Part shown: positions 54,200 through 64,000 of the stretch, one piece after another
Layout: every line of letters starts with the position of its first letter
Numbering within the stretch: position 1 is the stretch's first letter
Source: Bicyclus anynana
Lineage: Eukaryota; Arthropoda; Insecta; Lepidoptera; Nymphalidae
Reading direction: 5' to 3'
Assembly: GCF_947172395.1 (NCBI RefSeq)
Contig: NC_069098.1
Span: 5,263,001 to 5,327,000, forward strand
DNA: 64,000 bases
Translations under genes and position numbers: made by a program
Notes under the pieces: model-generated
What the model was told of the DNA's origin: nothing
The model's input: the letters and a program-made list of their open reading frames with translations, nothing else
Database searches by the model: none

Positions 54200-55080
54200 A
54201 TCCTTATCATCAGAGCTCTTGCTCTAACCGTTCATCTTATAAAGCAGCAATATGTACTTATCCATGCCAACATACGGTCGGCGGCAACTGTTGTGGGACG
54301 TGTGTTTTGCAGGCCGATTACGCCTGACACCTGCGCTACTTGATACCTATCCTAGGAATAGGATATCGTACCCTAGGACTTTAGAGACACGATAGAGCCC
54401 TGTATATGAGGGCATGAGCTTTGTTCTGTTCATCATTATTAAAAATCTTTTTTTTGTTATCTTAACAGGTTCACCTTCAGAGTAAACTCAGGCTGGTTTT
54501 CTGCCTTTGTCAAGAATATTCCGATTGTACCTTTCTACTTGACCTAGGACTTACTGCGTTAAGAATATGCTTAGTGACACATTTATCACAAGCAAAATCG
54601 AGTAAAGGTGTAAGAAACGAAACAGCTACCGCGGTCAGCTATATTACGATCAGGCACTCTAATCATGAAAAATATATCATCTTACTAACATCTAACAGGC
54701 TTAATAAGACATGATTTGGTGAATCCATCTACAATCACTAGCAAATGTGTTTAACCTCATTTTGTTTCGACGAAAGGTCTGAGTTGGTCAACATGTATGG
54801 TATGAAACATCACATCTACTCGTACTTTAGCGAAAGGATGGAGCAGACCTTCTCTCGAGTTTAAACGGGTATTAAACGGGTATAGGCATATGCACATTCA
54901 ATGCACTTTACATATTTTTAACGAACTTTGACATTTTCCTAAACCAATAATTTTTTTTTTTCTTTCAAGTGTCTTCTCCGCCCCAAAGTGACCAAAGTAG
55001 TCATGATGCGACATAATTATCTGCCACATTCGGCACTCTCAACGGAGATTATCTTTATACGACTCTAAGTAACGATACAA
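54200..55080 (-). pseudogene. Gypsy pol remnant: integrase
   Basis: Minus-strand frames show the zinc-binding part (HHDYFGHFGAEKTLERKK near 55008-54960, then NYWFRKMSKFVKN) and the catalytic core: HTIHVDQLRPFVETK (first Asp, about 54805), LLVIVDGFTKSCLIKPVR, VPDRNIADRGSCFVSYT (second Asp, about 54635), and GQVERYNRNIL (Glu, about 54530). The D, D and E positions are all still visible, but stops and frame changes separate them. Belongs to the Ty3/gypsy family. No reverse transcriptase or gag partner was recognised upstream. Confidence 0.75.
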
Positions 55081-55192
55081 TTTATTATCTTTTATTAAAT
55101 AGTTAACCTTTAGGTATTGGAATCCCTTTTCAGCAAGGTTACTATTAAATATACTTTTTTGTAGGACACAAAGCTCTGTGTTCAATTACTAA

Positions 55193-55349
55193 AAAATCAC
55201 AATTCAAAATTCATTTATTGCAATTGAGCTCATTTTACAAGCACTTTTAAAACGTCAAGTTATGTCATACTTTAATTTATTTAATGGTGGTAATTATAGT
55301 CCAAAACTTATAATTAAAGTTACGAGGGTTCCAAATCTTAATTATTTAT
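55193..55349 (-). mobile_element. LINE-E 3' end nested in LTR element
   Basis: CAAAATTCATTTATTGCAAT, AAGCACTTTTAAAACGTCAA, AATTAAAGTTACGAGGGTTCC. Confidence 0.65.
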
Positions 55350-56088
55350 GCTTATATTTTGGATTTAATTATCCACGAAAACCGATCAGTCCTTTGTATC
55401 CTCCAACGTGTAAACTGTTCTTGGCGCTATGAATTATGAATTAATTCCCCTGTTCCCAGAAAGTTGCACGACCGACAACGACATGACGATTGTTGTCAGT
55501 AAAAGTAAATAACCTCAGTAATGTAGTAGATATTGATTCGAATTCAATGGATAGGTTTTGGAAAAAGACCATCTTTGAATATCTGGAAATCTTGTGGCTA
55601 ACACGTACCTTTTGTTTTATTAAAAAGTTAAAATGCTCTTCTTGTAAGTGAAATAAATAAATTAAAATAAAGATTACTCAAGTAGAAAACAAAAACATAA
55701 TCGCATTAAATACAACATATTATTCAGAATACGCCGTATTGTTATTAATAATAACAAATATACATACTCGGCTATGAAATGCAAAACATTGTAAAATAAC
55801 TACAAAACTAGTAAAATAAATATAATAAAGTTAATGTAAAACGAAAGTGCTTTTACGTTCATTTTTTTTTAATAATTCCTCTGGTTTGCATGAAGTTACT
55901 AAGGACTATACTTCAAATATATAGTTTTGTAAAACTCAAAAAATGAACCATTTGCGCCAAGAACGAACAAGAACTCAATAGATGTTTTTATCTATGTAAA
56001 ATCACTCGTCGCTGTTTCTAACCCTTTTTCAAGGCAAATAAATTTTTCTCTCTCATTTATTTATATGACCTTTTTTTTTTAATTTTTT
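55350..56088. other. LTR element interior, unassigned
   Basis: AT-rich; no motif recognised. Confidence 0.4.
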
Positions 56089-56340
56089 TTTTAACATTGT
56101 TAACAAAATATAATATAAAACACTATTAAAAATTTATAATTGAGTGAACCGCCTTACAATACGCGCCATTTCAACAATTATTGCCTTTTGTATCTGACTC
56201 TTGATCCAACAGTTAAGCGAAAGCTTCTTAAGGTATTCGTCGAAGCTCTTCACTATAAGACCATTGAGTGAAACAACTATCGGAACAATAATAGTTGACT
56301 CAAATTCACATGACGGTAATCTCATGAGCAAGGTCCAAGT
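56089..56340 (-). mobile_element. LINE C-terminal fragment nested in LTR element
   Basis: The minus frame 56331-56134 contains TIIVPIVVSLNGLIVKSFDE and QIQKAIIVEMARIVRRF, resembling the VPVVVGA.G...QKAVL..TARI.R motif near the C-terminus of LINEs with a restriction-like endonuclease. Its 3' UTR tail also occurs at 51795-51850. Confidence 0.5.
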
Positions 56341-56892
56341 ATTTTGATACTTTTTTTTTTCATGACAAATAAATTAATATTATTATTAGCTCGATGTTAA
56401 TGTTAGTAGATTTTTAGTTCTCCCTTAAGGTTCAGTTTTCCAATGAATGATGAAAGTGATAGCCCGAATTGTTACAAATTAACAAAACCAATTTTTCAAA
56501 TGTTAAATTTTCTATGATCTACTCATTAAATTTTATTTTTATGCTTCAACACTGTTTTTTTTTTTATTTTATTACCACTTTTGCTGAATAAATAATCTTG
56601 GCCAATCCTAGAAGCAGAACTTAGTTATGGCGATCCTATAATCTCAACCATACACCGCAACGTTTACCTTATAAATTTACCAGACTAGGTGTTTAGATTT
56701 AGATTCACTGTTTAATGCAATTTTATTTTTTTATTTACTATTCTATTGGGCTGAACAGCAATAATTGTCGAGATTCAAGACTGAAGGTACTAGTTAGACT
56801 TTAAGATACTTATAAGACTACTATAGAGATAATAAAGAACGATGACCTGATATTTGATGTACAATGCCCGCGGCGGACTCTTTCGCGCCGCT
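56341..56892. other. LTR element interior, unassigned
   Basis: AT-rich; nothing recognised. Confidence 0.4.
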
Positions 56893-57530
56893 CTTCAACG
56901 TCCCGGCGCCGTACCACCAGCGCCACTGCAACGCCCTGGCGCCGTCCCACCAGCGCCACTGCAACGCCCTGGCGCCGTCCCACCAGCGCCACTGCAACGC
57001 CCTGGCGCCGTCCCACCAGCGCCACTGAAACGCCCTGGCGCCGTCACACCAGCGCCACGGCAACGCCCTGGCGCCGTCACACCAGCGCCACTGCAACGCC
57101 CTGGCGCCGTCACACCAGCGCCTTGGCGCCGTCACACCAGCGCCACTGCAACGCCTTGGCGCCGTCACACCAGCGCCACTTCAACGCCTTGGCGCCGTCA
57201 CACCAGCGCCACTTCAACGCCTTGGCGCCGTCACACCAGCGCCACTTCAACGCCTTGGCGCCGTCACACCAGCGCCACTTCAACGCCTTGGCGCCGTCAC
57301 ACCAGCGCCACTTCAACGCCTTGGCGCCGTCACACCAGCGCCACTTCAACGCCTTGGCGCCGTCACACCAGCGCCACTTCAACGCCTTGGCGCCGTCACA
57401 CCAGCGCCATTTCAACGCCTTGGCGCCGTCACACCAGCACCACTTCTACGCCCCGGCGCCGTCACACGAGCGTCACTTCAACGCCCCGGCGCCGTCGCAC
57501 CAGCGCCACTTCTACTCCCCGGCGCCGTCA
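56893..57530. repeat. 33-bp GC-rich minisatellite, about 20 units
   Basis: Unit: CCAGCGCCACTTCAACGCCT then TGGCGCCGTCACA. Several consecutive units between about 57180 and 57420 look identical. One unit near 57120 is shortened by about 11 bp. As 33 is a multiple of 3 and the unit lacks stops, several frames on both strands stay open (for example a 312-codon plus frame, 56854-57792). Nothing supports translation. Confidence 0.9.
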
Positions 57531-57543
57531 ATCCAGAAACCTG

Positions 57544-57810
57544 ACCTCGAGTCTCTCCGAGACCAGCCACCATCTCACTATGATCGACATGGCCCAGAGA
57601 CAACCCTGGTCAGCACTCCACATAACGAGCCCAACCTCGAGTCTCCCTGTGACTAGCTACCATCTCATTATGGTCCATAGCCCAGAGACAACCCTGATCG
57701 GCACTCCACTAATCACGAGCCCAACCTCGAGTCTCCCTGTGACCAGCTTACCACCTCATTATGGTCCATGGCCCAGAGACTACCCTGGTTAGCACTCCAG
57801 CGTCGCTCAA
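57544..57810. repeat. Three-copy tandem repeat, 90-bp period
   Basis: ACCTCGAGTCTC at 57544, 57634 and 57724, each followed by GACCAGC-like, CCATCTCA.TATG and CCCAGAGAC blocks. Confidence 0.85.
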
Positions 57811-58475
57811 CTGAAGTAAAACTCCACGTGGCGGCGTCTCAGCTGGACTCTAGTCCCTCAAACCGGCTTTGACTCAGACCACCACGACTGCTCGACGGTT
57901 GTCCTCTTTATTTCGACATCTGTTGCAACTATGGTATCTCTTGTCTGTTTCCCTCTTGTAACTCATTCGAACTCGAACAAAAGAAAATGAACAATGTTAA
58001 TATATGTATAGGTATGCGTTTTTTCGACTTACAATTTGATAAAGATGATAATGCTTTCTTTTATAATAGGTAATTGGTATATTTGGAATCTTTTCAAATA
58101 CTATACAAAATTATATCAATTATTTGTATAATATTATTTTTAATAATTATTATTTTTATATGAGTCAACTATCCTATTGAAAACAACATTTCAGTCTACC
58201 CCAATGATATTAAACACTGTTAGATGTGTTTTGTGTTACTAGCGCATGAAAAATAAGGCGCTCAAAAGAGGAAATTTATAGTAAGCTAGTAAAAGTTTTG
58301 GTCAACAACGAACAATACCTAAATATCGTCAAACAACAACAAATAATACCTAAATATCGTCTACAATTTCGAGTTGTGTGTTCAGGAAGTATAAACAATA
58401 TATACACATAAATAAATCATGGAATTAAATTGTACATGTATGCGCCTATTACTATTATTATTCGGATCACTTTAT
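57811..58475. other. LTR element interior, unassigned
   Basis: No gag-like frame on the minus strand. Confidence 0.4.
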
Positions 58476-58530
58476 GCGGTGATTTTGTAGGGACGTAACC
58501 GGTCTATAGTATAAATATATCATTGATCTT
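58476..58530 (+). mobile_element. LINE 3' fragment, partner of 37506-37550
   Basis: GTGATTTTGTAGGGACGTAA and GGTCTATAGTATAAA. Confidence 0.45.
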
Positions 58531-59063
58531 CCCATAAACTAATAAAATAGGCAAACGATTTCTCGCTGTCAAACATCCGATACTGAAGCAGCATAATAGC
58601 GCCGAGTATCTACGTGCGAGTGTGTAGTATATTGCCAGATGTATGAAATGAATGGCCTTGGTCTGTCTTCATATACCGCATATGCAATTTGAGCGTGATG
58701 GCATGTACTTACATGGGAAATTGGGATGCATCACTTTCTTGTTCATTTGACGGTAGCTCGAATTTTTATTACGTCTATGTGCGTACCTTCATCAATTAAA
58801 TAGCTAACGCACCAACCCAGATTTTATTTTACAGGTTGAACAAAACTACTCGCAACCTCTATCAATAACTATTTAGCTATTTAGACTATAAATATTACAA
58901 TCTAAAACTGTACGTGAAAGTTGTAGTTTGTGATATACTTTATCCATTTGTCACAAAACCATTTCTTTGTTTATTCGTTACACTTAAAAATCTGTCAAAG
59001 TAATTAAAGAATTTATAATTAATTATCACAATTACTTACGTAGGTTATCCTCCACTTCTGAAA
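58531..59063. other. LTR element interior next to 5' LTR
   Basis: No gag or recognisable primer-binding site; the minus strand next to the LTR reads TTTCAGAAGTGGAGGATAAC. Confidence 0.4.
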
Positions 59064-59508
59064 TGTAGGCGTACTCAGGATTCAGGTAATAATAACTTCT
59101 TGATTGTTTGAATACCTTCTTTTATTTCAATTACTTTATGATATTTCTATTGGTGGTGAAACTACTCTCGATTCGGAATTGCAGACATTGCAGAGAAGAA
59201 TCGATAAGAAACTCTACAGTAGCTCTTTTCAAAGATGTTGGTTATAAAACTGTTTCAATTCTACTCGACTTAACTCGTGATTCGCTCAACAGAGAATAAT
59301 CGACCGCCAACATGAAAACAATAATGTCTTCTGTCAAGTTGTAGCTTTCAAGCTTGGATAAAATAAATCTGATTGGTTCCCGCCATTTTACTTCAACCGG
59401 CGTCAACCAATCACAGAATGACAACTGAGAGATCATTTAAAAACAAAGTTGCCAGCATGAAAATAAAAATGTGATATAATTATGAATCTAGTTTGCTTAA
59501 TCCTAACA
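59064..59508 (-). repeat. LTR (5' LTR in element sense)
   Basis: Same length and, by eye, the same sequence as 52579-53023. Confidence 0.85.
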
Positions 59509-59639
59509 CTTGTTGTTTAAATATAATATTAAAGTGTCGCCGGTATTGATATGCGCAAGTTAACAAATCCTTAAAGAAAAGTACTCGTACTTAAAGGATT
59601 TTTATCAGATCTGATAAATCTGGGGAGAATAACAAAAAA

Positions 59640-60412
59640 ATTAACAAAAAATCTATTTTCATGTGAACAAAGTGACAAGCGTCCACAGCTCTTATATAAA
59701 ACGCATTACACACAACTTTACAATCCGTCCGATCTTAACCTACGCTAGTGTAGTGTTTGCCCACCGTCCCAAAGCGACCCTTAGGCCGCTTCAAACCCTA
59801 CAGAATCGTTTTCTGCGTCAAATCACGGGCGCGCCGTGGTTTTTACGCAATAATGACCTCCATAGAGATCTAGAATTACCGACAATAGCTAAGTACATGA
59901 AACAGCTCTCTCAAAACTATTTTGACAGAGCTGTTTCATGTACTTAGCTATTGTGTTAACCAACTAGTGGTTGAGGCCTGCAATTACACTCCCAACCTAA
60001 ACGCTAACTGCAAGCAGAGGCGTCCCAAGAACGTCCTTTACGATCCAGACGATGACATAACAACCGACAATGCTTCCCAGGCAACACAATCACAAGCTGC
60101 ACAGCGTCTTCGCCGGCGAAGACGAGGTCCCCGATATCTAACGTCACCCGGACGTGGGTTTTCTAACTCACGATCTTGGGGGCGTCCAGACTGATTCACT
60201 CTGGTCACGGTTACCTCCTCCAGAATGGCCCTCTAAGCCGAGGTCCGAGTCTCATAGGAGAGCCCTTAGAGAGCCGTTCCGTCCTCTATCTTTCTTTCAG
60301 CCTTCGGGTCACATCAGGCGATGCTTTTGCGCTCGCCCAACCCCCCCGGTGACGCCGTAGTGGTTCCGCAGGGAGCTATCGGCACCTACTCAGACAGAAA
60401 AAAAAAAAAAAA
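59640..60412 (+). mobile_element. Jockey LINE 3' end
   Basis: 59663-59930 reads RPILTYASVVFAHRPKATLR, LQTLQNRFLRQITGAPWFLR and DLHRDLELPTIAKYMKQLSQ then NYFDRAV, the C-terminal end of Jockey-type reverse transcriptase. The frame is then broken by an inverted insertion (59938-59954), and NQLVVEACNYTPNLNANCKQ continues in another frame. The 3' UTR runs to a poly-A at 60399-60412. Confidence 0.8.
59882..59954. repeat. Perfect 28-bp hairpin inside the Jockey frame
   Basis: 59882-59909 mirrored at 59927-59954, 17-nt loop. Confidence 0.9.
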
Positions 60413-61182
60413 CAACTTTACAACACTAGGGACACAAAAAATGTTTCTGCTGAGCGTCGTAAAGTTATGGACCTTTCATGACGGCATCGACGAGTTTTGG
60501 GAGGGACTGGAGGACAAAAACGAAACCCTACAGCGACAAAAAGTACAATAACCCGTCCAATATAAATTCAAATACAAAGTCCCTAACTCATAATGTTTTG
60601 TTCATAGTTTAATATTGTTAATCATTTGCGTTTAATTAATAATTGTTTCGAAGAATATTTGAAACCATAAATATCGCTTAAATTGCAATTCAGTTGCTTA
60701 AAATGAAATTTATAATTTACAACCAGTGATTTGAATAACAATTTCAATATAATTTTAATGGCCAAATTTAAATTTAAGAAAAACAGAACTAGAATACAAT
60801 TAACGTTTCTTTATTATATTAACTAGTCTTGCTAAACCACGTTTTCATTACGGTATGGTAAACTTATTCATAGTTAAAATAAATATGCAAAAGTTTGAAG
60901 AACCAGGAAACACACTTCGACTTCGAGAACTTTACTTTCTAAAAGCGTATTATATTTTTCGCTTTCTCACCAGCGTTGCAACAATATAATATAAACAACA
61001 TTATAACAATTTTCAACATAATAATAGGCTACTCGCCTGCTGTACAAAACTAAGAAGATTTTTTTGCATATAGGCAGTTTAGATGCCTAGAAACTCTAAT
61101 CACATTTTTATTTGTAAAAATAATCTCGTAATTGTAATATTTTTATAAAACAAAATTGCATTTTTAACACAATAATAAACTG
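60413..61182. other. Unassigned stretch
   Basis: 60420-60550 has a protein-like frame (MFLLSVVKLWTFHDGIDEFW...) of unknown origin; the rest is AT-rich. Confidence 0.35.
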
Positions 61183-61291
61183 TGACGTCATTCGCTACAA
61201 GGCATCGGTTTGTGACTGGCACTTGCGGTGACGTGATATATCACATCCCTGCAAACGCCAATCACGCTGTTATCTCTATGAATAACGTCAC
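61183..61291. promoter_or_regulatory. Candidate CRE-like cluster
   Basis: TGACGTCA at 61183-61190, TGACGT at 61229-61234, ACGTCA at 61285-61290, and palindrome GTGATATATCAC at about 61233-61244. Confidence 0.2.
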
Positions 61292-61637
61292 TTGCTAATG
61301 ATAAAAATTTTACGTAGATATTTTTTCATTTATATTATTTTTTTTATTATTGACGGGACAAAATAAAATATAGCTTATAATATATTCCATAATTCAGATT
61401 AAACACTGTATACAAAAGAGGCAAGTAGCCTATTGTAGGACTACAGCCTTAGCTTACCGACAGCAATTAGAGCGGATGCGGTATACTAGTAGGAATATTC
61501 CGAGTATGACTCTCAGCTTTTTCATTTCGAGCTCATTTAGTTTACCCTCTTTCCATCCTACTTAGTTATGAGAATACCACAATAGAAGATTGTTAACCGA
61601 GGGTGGAAAGAATCAATTCCCGAGGTATTTAGCAACC
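61292..61637. other. Unassigned stretch
   Basis: Nothing recognised. Confidence 0.45.
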
Positions 61638-61893
61638 AATAATCGGCTCACTTTTCAGCACGAGTCTCCTTTCAAAATAAGATGGGTTAGGCCTTAGTCC
61701 ACCACGCTGGCCAAATGGCAGACTTCGCACACGTAGAGAATCAAGAAAATTCTCAGGTATGCAGGTTTTCTCACGGTGTTCTTCCTTCACCGATCGATAC
61801 ACGTGATATTTCATTTCTTAAAAAGCACAGAACTGACAAATTGGAAGTGCATGCCCCATCGAAGGCAGAGGTCATATCCATTAGGCTTTTTAC
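61638..61893 (-). mobile_element. SINE-A, diverged
   Basis: ATCGGCTCACTTTTCAGCAC, GGTTAGGCCTTAGTCCACCA, CAGAACTGACAAATTGGAAG; the head is partly deleted. Confidence 0.7.
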
Positions 61894-61983
61894 TATAGTA
61901 TATAGCAATAGAAGGTGTAAATATACTAACTACATACTTATTGCATTCCATTGCTTTAGGCAATGGTTTTCTTGTTCTATTTA

Positions 61984-62330
61984 TTAAACGTAAGCTTATA
62001 GAAAAGTCGTATTATAGTGTCAATGATTACGTAAACGACAATATTGCTTGGAAATGAAATGTGAAATACATTACATGACAGACTACTTATATACCTGTTG
62101 TTAAATGGTGATAAACTAAAAAAGGATAAACCTGGCTGAGTTTGTTGTGGGCTCTTCACGGACCAAGGTGCGTTTGGAACCCTCGTAACTTTAATTTTAA
62201 GTTTTCGAATAACTATTATCACCATTATCTTAAGTTTAATATTATTACCTGACGTTTCGAAAGAGCTTGTAAACTAAGCATATTTGAAATAAACGAATTT
62301 TGACTTTCACTTTGACTTTGACTTATTTAG
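61984..62330 (+). mobile_element. LINE-E 3' end
   Basis: TAAACGTAAGCTTATAGAAA to GAAATAAACGAATTTTGACT with a (TTTGAC)n tail. Confidence 0.65.
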
Positions 62331-62670
62331 CGTTAGTAAGTCACATGTTACCTGTCTATTTTATAGTATATACCGTATTAGGTACTATAAAAACAGTACA
62401 ATTTTTTTTTATTAAGGACATTTTGTAACGTTACAAATTACACGTAAGCTGTTAAGGTGCCTTTATGTTAATTTTATTAACCACGCTTCTGCCCTTGTTA
62501 AACATTGCTGATCGGATTTTGAGAGATAAAATGCTAACCCATTTATCTACGGTATTTGTTTGTTGTCTTAACAAATTGGGTTTACATTTACAGTATCTCT
62601 TATTTATGGGCCGAGGTGAATAACTTACGCGAAATCTCTGTACCGATATTTTAAGCAGTCTTGCCATGTT
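62331..62670. other. Unassigned stretch
   Basis: Nothing recognised. Confidence 0.45.
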
Positions 62671-62857
62671 ACTTTTAACCCCTGACGCAAAGTGAGGGGT
62701 GTTATAAGTTTAACGTGTCTGTCTGTCTGTAGTACCATAACTCCCGAAAAGAAGAACCGTTTACAATTAAGTTTGTTTTTGTGATTTACGCGCGAGTGTT
62801 CTTAGACATGTTTGATGAAAATCGGTTAAGCCGTTAAAAAGTTCTGGGGGATTAAAG
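62671..62857 (+). repeat. REP-K copy
   Basis: CCCCTGACGCAAAGTGAGGG, GTGTCTGTCTGTCTGTAGTA, TGAAAATCGGTTAAGCCGTT. Same family as 7425-7605. Confidence 0.55.
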
Positions 62858-63128
62858 TGTGAGTGATTGTCCAGTAAATATAACCTCTGCCTATATTCCG
62901 GATAGTGTGGGTTCGAGTCCGGTCCGGGGCGGGCACCTTTAACTTTTCAGTTGTGTGCATTTTAAAAAAAACCTGCATACCAGAGAATTTTCTTAATTCT
63001 CTCCGTGTGTGAAGTCTGCCAGTCCGCATTGGGTCAGCGTGGTGGACTATCGGCCTAACCCCTCCCATTCTGAGAGGAGACTCGAGCTTATCAGTGAGCC
63101 GAATATGGGTTGCTAATGATAAAATTAT
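62858..63128 (+). mobile_element. SINE-A
   Basis: GAGTGATTGTCCAGTAAATA head, GGTTCGAGTCC B box, body, GGAGACTCGAGCTTATCAGT, short ATGATA tail. Confidence 0.75.
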
Positions 63129-63607
63129 GAAAGTGTGGAAGAATAACTGAATGTTGAAATATCTCCAGTGGGGTCTCAAGCGCACTGAAAGAGAATATTG
63201 ATGACGTCTTGTTCGAGAGTAATAATTTCATGATTTTCGGGGGTTTTTCACAATTTTCAATTTTATTTTATACTGGTAATTGGACTATTGGCTGAATAGA
63301 ATAGAAAGTTGCATTTCTTTGCTTATATCCTATACGAGTATGTACGATATGAGTATGTACGACATATATGGTTGCCGAAGACAACGTCGTTGTTACAAAT
63401 AAGCATATTTGTTAGCCTGCCAAACATACTTGATTTTATGAGAGCTGCAAGTCACCTTATCTGTGCTCCTACCAAAGCCTACGGTACGGTACTTACGGTA
63501 GATAATTAGAAAGTTTGGACTTTGAAAACTAGCCGGTTTCAGGAGTCCAGATCCTCAACCGTCCAAGTAATGATCTGAAAAACGCGGCAAATTCATAATA
63601 TCTGCAT
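63129..63607. other. Unassigned stretch
   Basis: Nothing recognised. Confidence 0.45.
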
Positions 63608-63757
63608 GTCATCATCATCATCATCATTATCAGCCGATGGACGTCCACTGATGGATATAGGCCTCTTGCATGGACTTCCAAACAAAACGGTCTCGAGCCG
63701 CCAGCATCCAGCGGCTCCCTGCAACCCGCTTGATGTCTTCGGTCCACCTAGTGGTAT
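63608..63757 (-). mobile_element. RTE LINE 3' end
   Basis: (ATC)n tail, CAGCCGATGGACGTCCACTG, CGGTCTCGAGCCGCCAGCAT, CTTGATGTCTTCGGTCCACC (DDIKR region reversed). Confidence 0.75.
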
Positions 63758-64000
63758 ATCTGCATGTAGTATTTATTTATAGCAGCAAAAATTGTTTTTG
63801 TCAAAGTTCGAGTCTATGTGTGGCTATTGGAGGCACCCGTTATAGTATATTTATTTTATTTTAATATTTAAGTTTTGAGTTTTATTCCTCAAAAACTTAC
63901 GCGTCAACTTAACAAGCGTGGGTTTATACAACTTGATACAGAGGACACCGATACGCGGGAAAACAGGTTAAAGCAATATATCCTCTCGCTTAAGGTGCTA

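Larger units (their letters stand above)
52575..59512 (-). mobile_element. Gypsy-type LTR retrotransposon, 6.93 kb, coding-dead
   Basis: Two 445-bp LTRs (52579-53023 and 59064-59508) appear identical by eye. Each starts TG and ends CA, and the element is flanked by CTTG at 52575-52578 and 59509-59512. Orientation is minus: integrase remnants read on that strand, AATAAA lies near the 52.6 kb end of each LTR, and CCAAT motifs lie in the presumed U3. The pol frame appears to run ...HVRGAHVVRTVDC then TAG, using the first LTR bases as stop. No gag or intact pol is present. The 6.04-kb interior contains an integrase remnant, LINE pieces and two tandem-repeat blocks. No tRNA-complementary primer site was recognised next to the 59064 end. 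Confidence 0.8.

Noticed and set aside
56854..57792. 312-codon ORF as a repeat-rich protein gene
   Set aside because: It coincides with a 33-bp stop-free minisatellite and a 90-bp triplication. Other frames are open too, there is no domain, and it lies in a dead retrotransposon interior.
59882..59954. Hairpin as a transcription terminator
   Set aside because: It lies within LINE coding sequence and one arm is a templated insertion. Intrinsic hairpin terminators are not used by this type of genome.

Overview
This 64 kb window looks like intergenic or intronic DNA from a moth or butterfly. It is AT-rich and crowded with repeat families typical of Lepidoptera: tRNA-headed SINEs, Helitron-like elements inserted between A and T, RTE, CR1 and Jockey non-LTR fragments, MITEs and one LTR retrotransposon. 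I found no intact host protein-coding gene, rRNA gene or true tRNA gene. Almost every open reading frame is short and lies inside a repeat or in unassigned AT-rich DNA. The best hints of host function are a possible TATA-less promoter with a noncoding first exon at about 15.5-16.1 kb, a TATA/CRE/E-box cluster near 46.75 kb and a CRE cluster near 61.2 kb. All three are tentative.

Repeat families, named locally. SINE-A: about 315 bp, tRNA-like head, (ATG)n-like tail, some 15 copies. SINE-B: about 320 bp, tRNA-like head, tail ending GGCTAACTTGT...AATAAAA. SINE-C: tRNA-like head, two copies. SINE-D: tRNA-like, about 250 bp. HEL: Helitron-like units starting TCTATACTAATATTATAA and ending in a hairpin plus CTAG. 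RTE: C-terminal reverse transcriptase ends with (ATG)n or (TTA)n tails. LINE-E: 3' ends with a TTTTGAC-rich tail. REP-F: a repeat with GGTTCCGTAG and CGGCCAAGTGCG ends. MITE-M, TIR-I, REP-J and REP-K are smaller dispersed families.

Layout. 0-15 kb: RTE, CR1, HEL, foldback repeats, nested REP-F and a Helitron interrupted by SINEs. 15.4-16.2 kb: non-repetitive candidate promoter and exon. 16.4-44 kb: dense SINE, HEL and MITE landscape with several nested insertions. 44-52 kb: sparser unassigned DNA with a few repeats. 52.58-59.51 kb: a 6.93 kb gypsy-type LTR element on the minus strand. Its two 445-bp LTRs look identical and it has a 4-bp target duplication, but its interior is coding-dead and holds a 33-bp minisatellite and LINE pieces. 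59.6-60.4 kb: a Jockey 3' end. 60.4-64 kb: mixed repeats.

The most unusual theme is recurrent snap-back (inverted-dimer) structure. Two retroposon-like repeats with 12-bp target duplications, a SINE-A, a SINE-B pair, a Helitron end and a Jockey coding fragment each carry an inverted copy of their own sequence around a short or zero-length centre. Several further near-perfect hairpins of 18-33 bp with short loops lie in the same window.
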